DNA from: Rapana venosa
Taxonomy: Eukaryota; Mollusca; Gastropoda; Neogastropoda; Muricidae
Assembly (NCBI GenBank): GCA_028751875.1
Contig: CM054138.1
Coordinates: 36,286,773 to 36,350,772, forward strand
DNA length: 64,000 nt
Direction: 5' to 3'
The translations under genes and the position numbers were made by a program. Shown one piece after another: positions 47,285 to 55,772 of this stretch. Numbering within the stretch: the stretch's first letter is position 1; every line of letters starts with the position of its first letter. The notes under the pieces were generated by a model that ran no database searches, was not told the origin of the DNA, and was given only the letters and a program-made list of their open reading frames with translations.

Positions 47285-50200
47285 CGCAACGCAACGCAAC
47301 GCAACGCAACGCAACGCAACGCAACGCAACACACACACACACACACACACACATCTACTTTATCTAATATTTGATTGGCCACTGCCATTCTCTTTTTTTT
47401 CTTCCCCAGTATGTTATACATTGGGGACGGGATAGCTCAGTGGTCGGAGCACTCGTTTTTCCCCAGCCAAGTTAAGCAGCATCGAGCGTGGTTACCAGTT
47501 GGATGGGTGACCGTTTGCGCGCCTTGGCTTCAGTACAGTTCCCCCAGTTCACCCAGCCTAATAGGTTATGGGACTCCTTTACCTTTTCCTTACCTATGTT
47601 ATACACCTCTTTAAAATTGGTCCTCACTGTGACAGAAGTGGAAGCCAAAGGCAAAACAGATGTGCTGTCAGAAGCTGAGCTGTCATCACTGGTCACCATT
47701 GCTGAAGTGGCATCGCTGACCAAAGACCTGGCTTCAGGGGGTCTGCTTCTGCTGTGGCTACCAGAGGAATCTGCTCAAAATTTGGAGATAGAGCTGGGAA
47801 CAGCTTTCCGCTTTAAGACTCAGGGCAACAGCCCTTTTATTTGTAAGTTTTATAAAATGTTGGTCCATTAGCATTTTTATATATGTGATGCTAACTTTTT
47901 TTTTATAAGGCTTAAAAATATTTGTAGGTCTTGATTTGTTTGGTGTGTGAGAGTGTGTATGCTGGTTGGCCTTCAGTTTACGTCTGTTCACATAAAAGTG
48001 ATATTAGAAAATTGTGTGTGTGTGTGCGTGTGTGTATGTTTGTGTGTAGGAGAAGAGAAGAGAGAGGAAGAGAGAGAGAGAGAGGGAGAGAGAGAGAGAG
48101 AGAAACTTTCCTCAAATGGAACAGGCTTCCAATGTTCATGGTTCTCAACTTGTGTGTCAGATCTTTGTGGCATTTGGTGAATTAAATTAAAGGTCACATT
48201 TTTAAAAAACTAATTCCCAGAAAAAGTAAGGATTTGCTAGTAGATGTAGTTAGTGCATGTGAAATAATCTGCATATAGTGAAACATTCTACAGAAAACTT
48301 AAAATAAAAAGTTAAATCTTTGTATTGTATTGCACTGTGCCTTTTTTTTTTTTTTTTGTACCTCGGCTAGAGCTCTAGAGGCACCGTGGTCGAGTGGTTT
48401 AGGTGGTCAGCTCGTGATCCAGAGGTCGCGGGTTCGATCCCCGCTCGGCTCGGTGTTGTGTCCTTGGGAAAGACACTTTACACCTATTTTCCTCACTCCA
48501 CCCAGGTGTACAAGTGGGTACCAGCTCTGCTGGGGAAGTATCTGGTGACAGACTAGCGTCCTGTCACAGGGGTGGTGAAAAACCATCAGTTCGCTTAACA
48601 CTACAGAAACCGATAAGCTCCGGCTCTATGGGCCTTCTGGCTCGAAAGAACATACTTAGAGCTCTAAGGTTCACCAATGGGATATTTTTACGTATCTGAC
48701 TGTTTTTTCCCACCATTAAGGTAGCTGCATTCTGACTTACAGGATGATGTCTAAACATGACACCAGTATGCATGAGTTTGGGGGCAGGGGGGTTGTCATC
48801 TGTTCTTACTGGCATGAAGTGGCCTACTCTTCCAAAAGGCAGAATAGGTTTTGACATGTAAGCAAAATGTTCTGCATGTGTTTTCACACAGGGCCCTGGT
48901 TTATAGTGTCATATGAAGAAGAACTTTGTGGGAGTGGAGTCAGTACTGTTGTTAACTCCAGAGGAAAAATTTCCCCCTTGAAAGGGGGGTCTTGTGGGGG
49001 CTCAGACCCGGCCATCAAAAATACTCCTGATTTGATGGCCCGGGTCTGACACACCACCAAGATGGGTGTATTTTCTGTAGACACCCACTCCATGGCTTGT
49101 GTCTCTCCTCTGTGTGTGCAGGCAGTATGACACGGCAGGAAGGGCAGTGGAGCACCACAGCCAACTATGCAGGGGGAGAGAATGTAGGGGCTTCCTGGAC
49201 AGACAAGATCATGGCTGTCAAAGCATCAGCTCCCTCTGCTCCTCCTGCTGCTGCTGCTGCCAACACTGGTGATGATGTGATCGCTGATGATGAATGGGTA
49301 AGATGGGCCCCCCCCCCACCCCCCACCATGTGTCAGAATTGTTCTCTTTAGGAATTGTGTTGGGTTGTAAAGCATTTTGTCATCACAGATTTCTCTGCTT
49401 TAAAAGGGGGCATTTCTTCTTTGAGGACACTACTTTGTCATGATATGATGCAATCCACTTATTTTTCTGTCTATGTATATTTGCCTAGCTTAGAGAATGA
49501 ATTTTACCTTAAAAGTTTGTCTGGGACAACTGTAGTAGTTGTTTCTGGGGGCTGTTTTACATATGCTTGTACATCCATTCTCTGTTCGTGATCTCATGCA
49601 AAAGGTCAGCACAGATCCCTTCATCTGCAGCCTGTTGGATAGTATAAAATGCCATGTTTAAGAAGAATCTGAATCCTGGTCCCTTGCATCTGCATGGGTG
49701 CATTGTCTCTAAACCACAAAGCCCTTTTTACTTGAGCACTACTGAAATTGAATGTATTTACTTACACAAACACACACACACACACACACACACACGTACG
49801 CATGCGCACACACACTCACACACACGGAGATATATATATTGCATACATGATATATATTTTATATATTTTATATATATATATTGTAGAATTACCCTAATTG
49901 TTCAAATAACATGGCTTACAATTTTAGAAACAGGAGTGCGATACCAGAATATCATGGCAGCCAGGTCAGTTATCTCTGATCTGGTGGAGCCAGTTGTTCA
50001 GGCCTCATGGTGATTTCAGTTTCGGTTTCCCATACACTTCTGTGCCTGTGTTGATTTAGTGTCAAAGCTTTTGAGGCTGGAGATTCATGGGAGGAGATTG
50101 TTGGAGGATGTTGTGGTGGAAACCACTCCAGAATGGCTTCTCACCCATCCTGGCTCTGTGACAAAGCTATTATTGTCATCAATAGGGGGGTTAGTAAGTG

Positions 50201-50565
50201 GTGTTCTGTGAATATTAGCTCAGAACAGGCATCACTGAATACCTCCAAAGTGACACCGCTGTAGTGCAGGGTCCCTTTAGCTGTTGGTCCAATGGCAGCA
50301 TGGTAAGCTTCCTGTGAATTTCTTACCCTGAAGATGCACCATGATGAGCTTGGGTGTGGCTGGGGCAGGGAGATTGAAATGAGCGGTGTGGGAACAGCAG
50401 GACACGAACGTCACAGAAGATGAGGCAGCCAAAGAAAAATAAAGTCTTGTTGCTTTGTTGTTTGCCTTGACAGTTGTTGATTGTTTCTCTGTTGTTTTAT
50501 AAGTGCATTTTTCAACTAAACATTCACATGTTGTGTGTGTGCGTGCTGTTTTTCAGGATGACTGA
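43972..50565 (+). CDS. ARPIN: Arpin, Arp2/3 complex inhibitor (six coding exons)
   Basis: Arpin binds and inhibits the Arp2/3 complex at the lamellipodial edge downstream of Rac, slowing actin branching and steering migration. Coding exons: 43,972-44,063; 44,905-44,983; 46,615-46,747; 47,636-47,842; 49,122-49,297; 50,557-50,565. All junctions are GT-AG and phases match (2,0,1,1,0), giving 231 residues (vertebrate arpin ~226). Family landmarks: MSRIYDD start, GDGALIEG (33-40), AHRRHFDSKG and EIEPNF in exon 3, TGFL...YKVEAKG across exons 3/4, GASWTDKIMA in exon 5, and the C-terminal acidic DDEWDD that mimics the VCA acidic tail and contacts Arp2/3. An Ala/Pro-rich linker precedes the tail. Intron 3 carries a SINE and a (CGCAA)n array. 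No frameshift; the gene appears intact. Identification is strong; transcript ends are not determined. Confidence 0.93.
44145..44222 (+). mobile_element. SINE 3'-end fragment (GCTATATAAAT + TTA tail)
   Basis: GAATGCAAGCCCTTTGATTTG, then AGTGCTATATAAATTCC and ATTATTATTAT, within arpin intron 1. The same 3' domain begins again at the right window edge (63,973 on). Confidence 0.65.
44905..44983 (+). CDS. ARPIN: Arpin coding exon 2
   Basis: Acceptor TTTGCTGTGCAG; encodes KGDGALIEGSVQNRH and onward to GAK; donor AAG|GTGAGT (phase 0). The open frame extends further 5', but arpin homology and phase fix the start at 44,905. Confidence 0.85.
45125..45225 (+). mobile_element. SINE-B tail copy
   Basis: GTTGGAATGCGGCTACCT, TGGTCGCATACGCAAAAATA and TCACCATTGGTGAATCC, in arpin intron 2. 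Confidence 0.7.
45403..45863 (+). mobile_element. SINE-A, head-to-tail partial dimer
   Basis: Two head/body units in a row: box-B-like GGTTCAAGCC at ~45,413 and GGTTCGATTCC at ~45,566, each followed by GGGGGAT...TTTT and a GGAGTTAA block. Only the second unit has the complete 3' part with CGGTGGGAACAGATGACAG, ACACGGGGACCGG, an AGCACATAAGTGCT hairpin and an AATAAAATAAA end. In arpin intron 2. Confidence 0.8.
45864..46060 (+). mobile_element. SINE-B, 5'-truncated
   Basis: Body motif TTGGAAGAGTGGGCCATTAT and GCTGGTGGGAAC as in SINE-A, but the end is TTTAGACATCATCC, ATGCTGCTACCTTGATGGTG and CACAATTTTTTAACC..TAGCTGAGG, the SINE-B tail. Directly follows the SINE-A dimer. Confidence 0.75.
46615..46747 (+). 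CDS. ARPIN: Arpin coding exon 3
   Basis: Acceptor TTCTATGTTTCAG; encodes NRYFILLVRVSRAHRRHFD, EIEPNF and VSTGFLKFIY; donor A|GTAAGA (phase 1). Confidence 0.92.
46905..47005 (-). mobile_element. SINE-A/B body fragment
   Basis: AGGCAGAACAGGTTTTACTT, ACAAGATGTTCTGCATGC match the body in reverse; in arpin intron 3. No tail is visible. Confidence 0.55.
47246..47352. repeat. CA - (CGCAA)n - CA array in arpin intron 3
   Basis: About 18 CA units, then ~10 copies of the pentamer CGCAA (47,283-47,330), then CA again. A hypervariable-type compound microsatellite. Confidence 0.95.
47423..47594 (+). mobile_element. tRNA/5S chimeric SINE, internally deleted, in arpin intron 3
   Basis: Same head as 1,831-2,122 (AAGTTAAGCAGC...TTGGATGGGTGACC) but lacks ~120 bases of the body before CCTAATAGGTTATGGGACTC. 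The direct repeat TATGTTATACA at 47,410-47,420 and 47,595-47,605 is its target-site duplication. It lies between a strong pyrimidine tract (TTTTTTTTCTTCCCCAG) and the exon-4 splice site. Confidence 0.88.
47636..47842 (+). CDS. ARPIN: Arpin coding exon 4
   Basis: Acceptor CTCACTGTGACAG has a weak pyrimidine tract; a SINE ends 41 bases upstream. Encodes KVEAKGKTDV through LEIELGTAFRFKTQGNSPFI; donor T|GTAAGT (phase 1). Confidence 0.9.
48378..48656 (+). mobile_element. MetaSINE-like SINE with tRNA head
   Basis: Head CCGTGGTCGAGTGGTTTAGG (A box) and GCGGGTTCGATCCCCGC (B box). The central domain is TTGGGAAAGACACTTTACAC, CTCACTCCACCCAGGTGTA and AGTGGGTACC, as in the widespread MetaSINE superfamily. 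The direct repeat TAGAGCTCTA at 48,368-48,377 and 48,657-48,666 brackets it. It split a SINE-B copy. In arpin intron 4. Confidence 0.88.
48657..48995 (-). mobile_element. SINE-B copy split by the MetaSINE
   Basis: Read on plus: TAGAGCTCTAAGGTTCACCA, AAGGTAGCTGCATTCTGACT, GATGATGTCTAAACATGACA (tail), then the shared body TGGCCTACTCTTCCAAAAGG, GTTCTGCATGTGTTTTCACA and GTTAACTCCAGAGGAAAA. The remaining tail bases lie at 48,361-48,377, left of the MetaSINE. Confidence 0.8.
49003..49048. repeat. Strong inverted repeat in arpin intron 4
   Basis: CAGACCCGGCCATCAAA (49,003-49,019) and TTTGATGGCCCGGGTCTG (49,031-49,048) are reverse complements apart from one extra G, with an 11-base loop. The right arm ends 73 bases before exon 5. 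Confidence 0.9.
49122..49297 (+). CDS. ARPIN: Arpin coding exon 5
   Basis: Acceptor TCTCCTCTGTGTGTGCAG; encodes SMTRQEGQW, GASWTDKIMAVK, an Ala/Pro linker and DDEW; donor TGG|GTAAGA (phase 0). Confidence 0.92.
50330..50450 (+). repeat. Repeat shared with 38,760-38,875
   Basis: GATGCACCATGATGAGCTTG..GGGAGATTGAAATGAGCGGT and CGAACGTCACAGAAGATGAG parallel the distal part of SINE-C. In arpin intron 5. Confidence 0.55.
50557..50565 (+). CDS. ARPIN: Arpin terminal coding exon, 9 nt
   Basis: After acceptor GTGCTGTTTTTCAG the exon reads GAT GAC TGA, supplying the last two Asp of DDEWDD and the stop. A readthrough of the previous donor would lose the acidic end. Confidence 0.85.
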   Translation, partial: DD

Positions 50566-50629
50566 TCAAAGGATGAGAAAAAGCTTTGACAGCCCAATAC
50601 TCTAACAGCTGATTGATTACGGTGGAACA

Positions 50630-50692
50630 TCACACACAGTTGACATATAGTGAAAGTCTACACACACACAGTTGACATATAGTGAAAGACTA
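50630..50692. repeat. 32-bp tandem duplication
   Basis: CACACAGTTGACATATAGTG-AAAG(T/A)CTA occurs twice in a row, in the presumed arpin 3' UTR. Confidence 0.85.
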
Positions 50693-50786
50693 TGTCAGTG
50701 TGCAATTTGCATTTGTATATCATATTGTCATGTGCATGGGGAAAAAAGACTTTTGTTTGTGTTTAGTCACCTTACAAGGTAAGCAG

Positions 50787-50800
50787 TGTGTGTGTGTGTG

Positions 50801-50852
<52 letters not shown>
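50787..50852. repeat. (GT)n microsatellite
   Basis: GT array with one TTTT interruption. Confidence 0.95.
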
Positions 50853-50854
<2 letters not shown>

Positions 50855-50944
50855 GGTTCATGTGTACATATATGTGCTAATGTGTTAAGTTTTCTTATAT
50901 ATAATGATCAGGAAATAATGTGTGCCAAGATTTTTTGTTGTTGT

Positions 50945-51040
50945 CCTCAGCTAGAACTCCCAGGTTCACCAATGGTGAGATTTTGCGTATGTGACCGTTT
51001 TTCCCACCATGAAGGTAGCCGCATTCTGACTTTGGGGATT
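50945..51040 (-). mobile_element. SINE-B tail copy
   Basis: Read on plus: CTCAGCTAGAACTCCCAGG, CACCAATGGTGAGATTTTG and AGGTAGCCGCATTCTGACTT. Confidence 0.75.
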
Positions 51041-51204
51041 TGTATGCTAGGTACAGTCATGTTTCTGTAACCTACCAAATGCTAATATGGATTCTGGAAT
51101 CTTTAACATGCATATTTGATCTTCTGTATGTTTACGTGTAACGAAGGGAATTAAGGCACTTGAAGTTGACCTGGAAGATCATAAAAATCCCCACCCTTAT
51201 TTCA

Positions 51205-51290
51205 CCAGATGCTGCTGGAATTCAGACCAACGACTTTATGGACCCACAGGATTGGAGTTGAATGGTCTTAACTACTCAGTTATGGTATCC
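51205..51290 (-). mobile_element. tRNA-like SINE head fragment
   Basis: The minus strand reads ATAACTGAGTAGTTAAGACC (A-box-like) and, ~40 bases on, GGTCTGAATTCCAGC (B-box-like). Not a functional tRNA. Confidence 0.5.
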
Positions 51291-51649
51291 ATTATGTGCC
51301 AAGATAAGTCTGGCCATGTTGGTCTTCTCTCCTACTTGTTGTCACTCTGCAGGAGCCTCAGCCAACACATTCTGACTGCAGGGCAGCGCATTAAAAAGGT
51401 TCATAAGGGAAAAAAAGATTTGTTTAAAAAAAGACTAGAGAATGGGTTGAGTAGCCAGGGAAAAAGCAAGAAATAGAGAGAGATAAGGAGGAAGACAGGA
51501 ACAAAGAGAGTGATAGAAAAGGGGAAATTGTAGCAGAGAATTTTGGATGCTATTTATACTGAAAGAGTTCCCGGCATCCCCTCCGGGGTAAGAAAAGTCT
51601 GTATGTTTCTTTCTCTAACCAGTGCCTTCAACAGTTCTAAGTCATGTAT

Positions 51650-51785
51650 ATATATGTGTGTGTGTGTATATATTGTGTGTTGTGTGTGTATATATATATA
51701 TATATAAAGTGTGTATATATATATTAATTATATGTGTGTATATATATAAAATTATATATTATATTATATATATATATATAATATT
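51650..51785. repeat. TA/TG microsatellite
   Basis: Mixed TATATG, TGTGTA and TA runs. Confidence 0.95.
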
Positions 51786-52384
51786 TACCCTGTAGGATTG
51801 AATACAAATCACCTGAATCTTAAATCAATTTGAATCAGCTAAGACTTTAAGTTACTATTAAAGGTTTGTTGTTTGTTTGTTGGGTTTTTTTGGGGGGGTA
51901 TTCGTGTTCTTTTAGTTATTGTTATGGTTAAAGCTGTACTCCAAAATGTTAAACAAAAAACCCCAACAATAAACAAACAACAAACAAAACCAAAAACAAA
52001 AATCCAAAACAACCCAGCAAACAATAAAACAACAACAGGGTTGTTGTTTTTTTTTTACTAGCTGTTGCATGATTTTTTGGGGGGTGTGGGGTGGTGGGGT
52101 GGTTGTTTATCGTTGATTTTAAAACTTGTTTTGATTGCATCATTTATGTAAGACTTTACTTTGCATTTTCCCCCTTGTTCTGTGTGTGTGTGCGTTGTGT
52201 GTGTGTGTGAGGAAGGGATAGTCATGGTGATCACTTCCGTGTTTTTGATTTTGTCTTAATAAAAGAATACATTTATCTTGAATTAATGTAGCATTACCTC
52301 AAGACAGGAAGATAGCATAATTGAATTGAATTGTTTGCAGGGCTCTTGTATTTCTTTTCTGGTTAATGTGTTAAATTAAAGGTT
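51786..52384. other. Unassigned AT/T-rich stretch
   Basis: T/G and A/C-rich low complexity (51,868-52,100). An AATAAA at ~52,258 is a possible polyadenylation signal of unknown owner. No gene seen. Confidence 0.45.
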
Positions 52385-52468
52385 AGGGGTGCAGTAGCCT
52401 AGTAGTTAGAGTGATGTGTTGTGATCTAATAGCCTGGGGTTGAGCCACCATTGATGCATCTGTTTTAA

Positions 52469-53939
52469 CCCTTTCCCATTTTTACCCGCCGTAGCCCGCC
52501 GCTGCCCGCTCGCCCACATCTATTTATACCCGCCGCAGCCCGCCGGACGTCATTTCAGCCTAGTGGGGATTTTCCCTCACGCACTAAGCTCTACCTAGTA
52601 CACCACACTATGAATAACATTCCACGAGGTCAGCATAAACTAAGGAAGGATGGACACCAAATTCAGTGCTACACCCTCCCTTTCACAAGAAATTGGCCAG
52701 TGACTGGCTTTGTCTTTCCCACGCTTTCTTGTAGCTAAAAATGGCAGCAAAGATTGAGGATTCGATTTGGGAGGAATATACTGATGTGGAAATTGAAGTA
52801 TTTTGGCTCAAGTGGAACAGTTCGAAAGAGAATAAAATGTTGAATCCGATGTTGAAGTAGATGTAGAAGAAGGAGATGAAATAGGAGAGGGTAGTGAGTC
52901 GGAAAGTGATGCTGAGGATAACATTCATTGGCTTCATAGCAGACGACATGGCGCAGTGCACAAGTGCTTGCTCAGTGCAAGACTTCACGCTGCTGACTGG
53001 CCGGCACAAACTCTCCCACTGAATGCCAAGCTCTTAGATTACTTTGTTTTGTTTGTGCCCCAACATTTTTTTCAAATTGTAGCAGATGAAACTAACAATT
53101 ATGCCAGGCAAAAGATCGCTGTGAAAGGCTTAGTCATAGATCCATTACGGACAGAAACAACACCTGATGAAATTTGGGCTTACCTGTCAGTTTTGATCAT
53201 GATGGGGATCAAGCGTTTGCCGAGGCTTCATCTGTACTGGTCTACTGATTTGACATTTTCTGAGTCACGGATCAGTAATATTATGACGAAAACCAGATTT
53301 CTCAAAATTAATCAGTATTTTCACCTGAGAAACACGCCAACACACCTGGACGCAACACTGGCTGTGACACCTGCATTGTGACAGCCATTGTGACATCCTA
53401 TTGGTGAAGGGCACACTAGTGTCTGTAAATAGTAGGCGTCAGCATATATTTGTAAATAATGTATATACACGCATTAGTCAACGTCGTTTTCAATATGTTT
53501 GAATACTTTCCACTGAGGAAGTGTAGACTTGGTGACAGTAATGTTGTGACGTGTAAATGTTCGATTGGATTACCATGACGGTGGATGCGATGGAGGACAC
53601 ATTCAGGCAGGACCACACATATTATTTTTTTAATCACATACCTATATTGCGCATGTTAGAGGGTAGTTGTAGACTAACAGCATGATGTCACTGCAATGTT
53701 ACCTGTATTTGGTGACAAAGAGGGGACAGCAGCACGACACATGTAGGTAGGACACACATCTTGGGGTGCAGAACAAAGTATGACATCATATGAATACTTT
53801 GGCTAAATATCACTGCTCTGCGAACAATAGTAACTGTACAGGACTATGTGTACTTGAGGTACCTTATTCTCTGAAAAAACAGCGTAAATTTCTGAATACT
53901 ACAGAGAGTTTCTCTGTAAGAAATGCGAATGGTAAAGGG
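52469..53939 (+). mobile_element. piggyBac element, internally deleted
   Basis: The 1,471-base element has terminal inverted repeats CCCTTTCCCATT (left) and AATGGTAAAGGG (right), differing at one position, and TTAA at both ends (52,465-52,468 and 53,940-53,943), the piggyBac target signature. GC-rich CCCGCCG repeats lie just inside the left end. It encodes only the N-terminal part of a transposase, so it can move only if helped in trans. Confidence 0.92.
52741..53380 (+). pseudogene. piggyBac transposase, N-terminal remnant
   Basis: The ATG at 52,741 begins an acidic N-terminus with a frame change near 52,840-52,850; the continuing frame reads DVEVDVEEGDEIGEGSES..., then the conserved start of the catalytic core: FFQIVADETNNYARQK, TTPDEIWAYLSVLIMMGIKR, LYWSTD and FLKINQYFHLRN. 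This matches DDE_Tnp_1_7 (piggyBac/PGBD4-type) transposases up to just before the first catalytic Asp region, after which it stops at 53,379-53,381. The rest of the core and the Cys-rich C-terminus are missing. Confidence 0.88.
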
Positions 53940-54262
53940 TTAAGGAATTTTCCTCTGCAGTTAAGATCAGTAATGACTCCGCTCCCTAAAACTCCTGTGG
54001 ATGAGACTGTAAACCAAGGCTTCATGTGCCATCTTGTGCACATGTTAAAAATCTGTTCCTCCATTTGGAAGAGTAGGGTATTGCATGCTGGTAGAAACTG
54101 GTCACAATTTTATTTTAAATGCATGCACACAGGTGTTGTGTTTAGACACCATCCCTAAAGTCGGAATGTGGCTACCTTAATAGTGAGTTAAAAAAGACTG
54201 CATATTGAAAATCTCACCTTGGAGCTCTAGCGGAGGAACAAAAATGTAATGTTTGTTTCTGT

Positions 54263-54358
54263 TCCTTGGCTACAGCTCTGAGGTTCACCAGTGGTGAGAG
54301 TTTTGCCTATGTGACCCTTTTTTGCCCCCACCATTAAAGTAGCTGCATTCTGACTCCA
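54263..54358 (-). mobile_element. SINE-B tail copy
   Basis: Read on plus: CCTTGGCTACAGCTCTGAGG, CACCAGTGGTGAGAG and AAGTAGCTGCATTCTGACTC. Confidence 0.75.
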
Positions 54359-54944
54359 GGCAGGTAAATGTCTGAATCATCCTGCTACCTTCCTTCCTAT
54401 ATTAAAGGATTTGACTTCATGCATGCAGATACACATAGCACTAATAGAGGGACAAGGCAAGAACTTTGTTCATGTGTGTGTGTGAGGGGTTGGGGGGGGG
54501 AGGAATATTGTGTGTTTTGATATGGAGTTATTTTCATTTTGATGTATATATGAAAGAATTCTCTTTAAAAATGTGGTACAATGATCTGGTGTGAAATTTA
54601 GGTACACAGAAGTGGGAAATATATTAACCATTTCAATATTCTGAAAGCTGAAGTCTTATTGTTCTATATATTAGTATGCACATAATTTTTGTTCAGAAGG
54701 TGCTTCAATCCCGTTCTTTTTTAATGTAATATTTTGTAAACATTCAACTCTTTCTTGCCAGCGTCTAGAGGACTGACAGAGTTGAAACTTTCTTTGTTTT
54801 GTCCGTGGTTCATCATTGCTTACTCCTGCAATAAACATCTAAAAATCTCCTGTTGGTATGGCTTGTTAATAATGTATTATTGATGGTATGTCATAATATG
54901 GGATGATACTTATGTGCCTGAAAACATGTATCCTTTTTTATCCA

Positions 54945-55044
54945 TTCCTTGGCTAGAGCTCCAAGGTTTACCAATGGTGAGATTTTTGCTTATGCAACCG
55001 TTTTTTCCCCCCACCATTAAGGTAGCTGCATTCCAACTTTGGGG
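54945..55044 (-). mobile_element. SINE-B tail copy
   Basis: Read on plus: TTGGCTAGAGCTCCAAGG, TACCAATGGTGAGATTTTTG and AAGGTAGCTGCATTCCAACT. Confidence 0.75.
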
Positions 55045-55097
55045 CTATGCGTCATTTTCATCACAGAATTTTTGCAGTTCTATTTATGTGTGATTTT

Positions 55098-55282
55098 CTT
55101 CTTCTTCTTCTTCTTCTTCTTCGTCTTCTTCTTCATCAAAAGCTCAGACAGCAAGTGTTGTGTTGTCTGTCATCTGAGCAAAAATGTGTTGCACTGCAGT
55201 TAAGCATCTAACAAGTCAGGCCCAGTGCATCTGAGAATTGTTATCTCTAAGACTTTGTTGTTGTTGTTGTTGTTGTTGTTGA
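55098..55282. repeat. TTC and TTG trinucleotide arrays
   Basis: TTC repeats at 55,098-55,135 and TTG repeats at 55,255-55,281, with no gene between them. Confidence 0.9.
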
Positions 55283-55508
55283 AAAAAGAAGAATTGACCA
55301 AGAAGGCAGAATATAGACAAGGAGGTGAGAGGAAGAAAAGAAACAAGGCAGAAACAAAGAGAGGGGTAGAAAAGGGGGAATTCCTAACACAGAAGTTCGA
55401 GAAGGTGATTTTATGATTTATTGATTATTCTATAAAAAAAAAAATTTAATGTGGCATGTTCAAAATGCTACCTTTTCCTCTTCTTCTTCTTCTTTTCGAT
55501 GCCTTGTT

Positions 55509-55772
55509 TTACACTAAGAGACCAGTTCGCCTAAGGAATGTAGCAGTCGTCTGTAGGGCATCCACCGGCCCGTACAGTTTTCCTTCTAGGGGTAATGGGT
55601 TCGGCCACATTTCCTCTCTCAGCTGCCTGAAGGCCCTGCAGTCCTGCAGGATGTGGCTAGTGTCTTGCTCAGCTTCCCCACATGAGCACATGGGGGAGGG
55701 TACCACTTTCATCTTCCTGTGCAGATGTTGGTTCAGCCTGCAGTGGCCTGTTCTTAATCGGAAGATGGTCAC
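55509..55772 (-). pseudogene. LINE C-terminal Cys/His segment
   Basis: FRLRTGHCRLNQHLHR and CSCGEAEQDTSHILQDC, the CCHC-like terminus that follows RNase H in I-group LINEs. Confidence 0.85.

Larger units (their letters stand above)
52385..54238 (+). mobile_element. SINE-B interrupted by piggyBac
   Basis: Left part 52,385-52,468: tRNA-like GTAGCCTAGTAGTTAGAGTG and GGGGTTGAGCCACC. Right part 53,940-54,238: body CTGCAGTTAAGATCAGTAAT, GATGAGACTGTAAACCAAGG, TTGGAAGAGTAGGGTA and the SINE-B tail TTAGACACCATCCCTAAAGT..GGCTACCTTAATAGTGAG. Removing 52,469-53,939 and one TTAA restores the SINE order seen elsewhere. Confidence 0.85.

Noticed and set aside
47410..47635. Alternative arpin exon-4 start at the CCCCAG before the SINE
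   Set aside because: In the required phase it meets a TAA within a few codons once the SINE is removed, and the KVEAKG junction at 47,636 fits arpin.
48382..48452. A tRNA gene
   Set aside because: A and B boxes are present but the cloverleaf is not closed and the sequence continues into a MetaSINE body.
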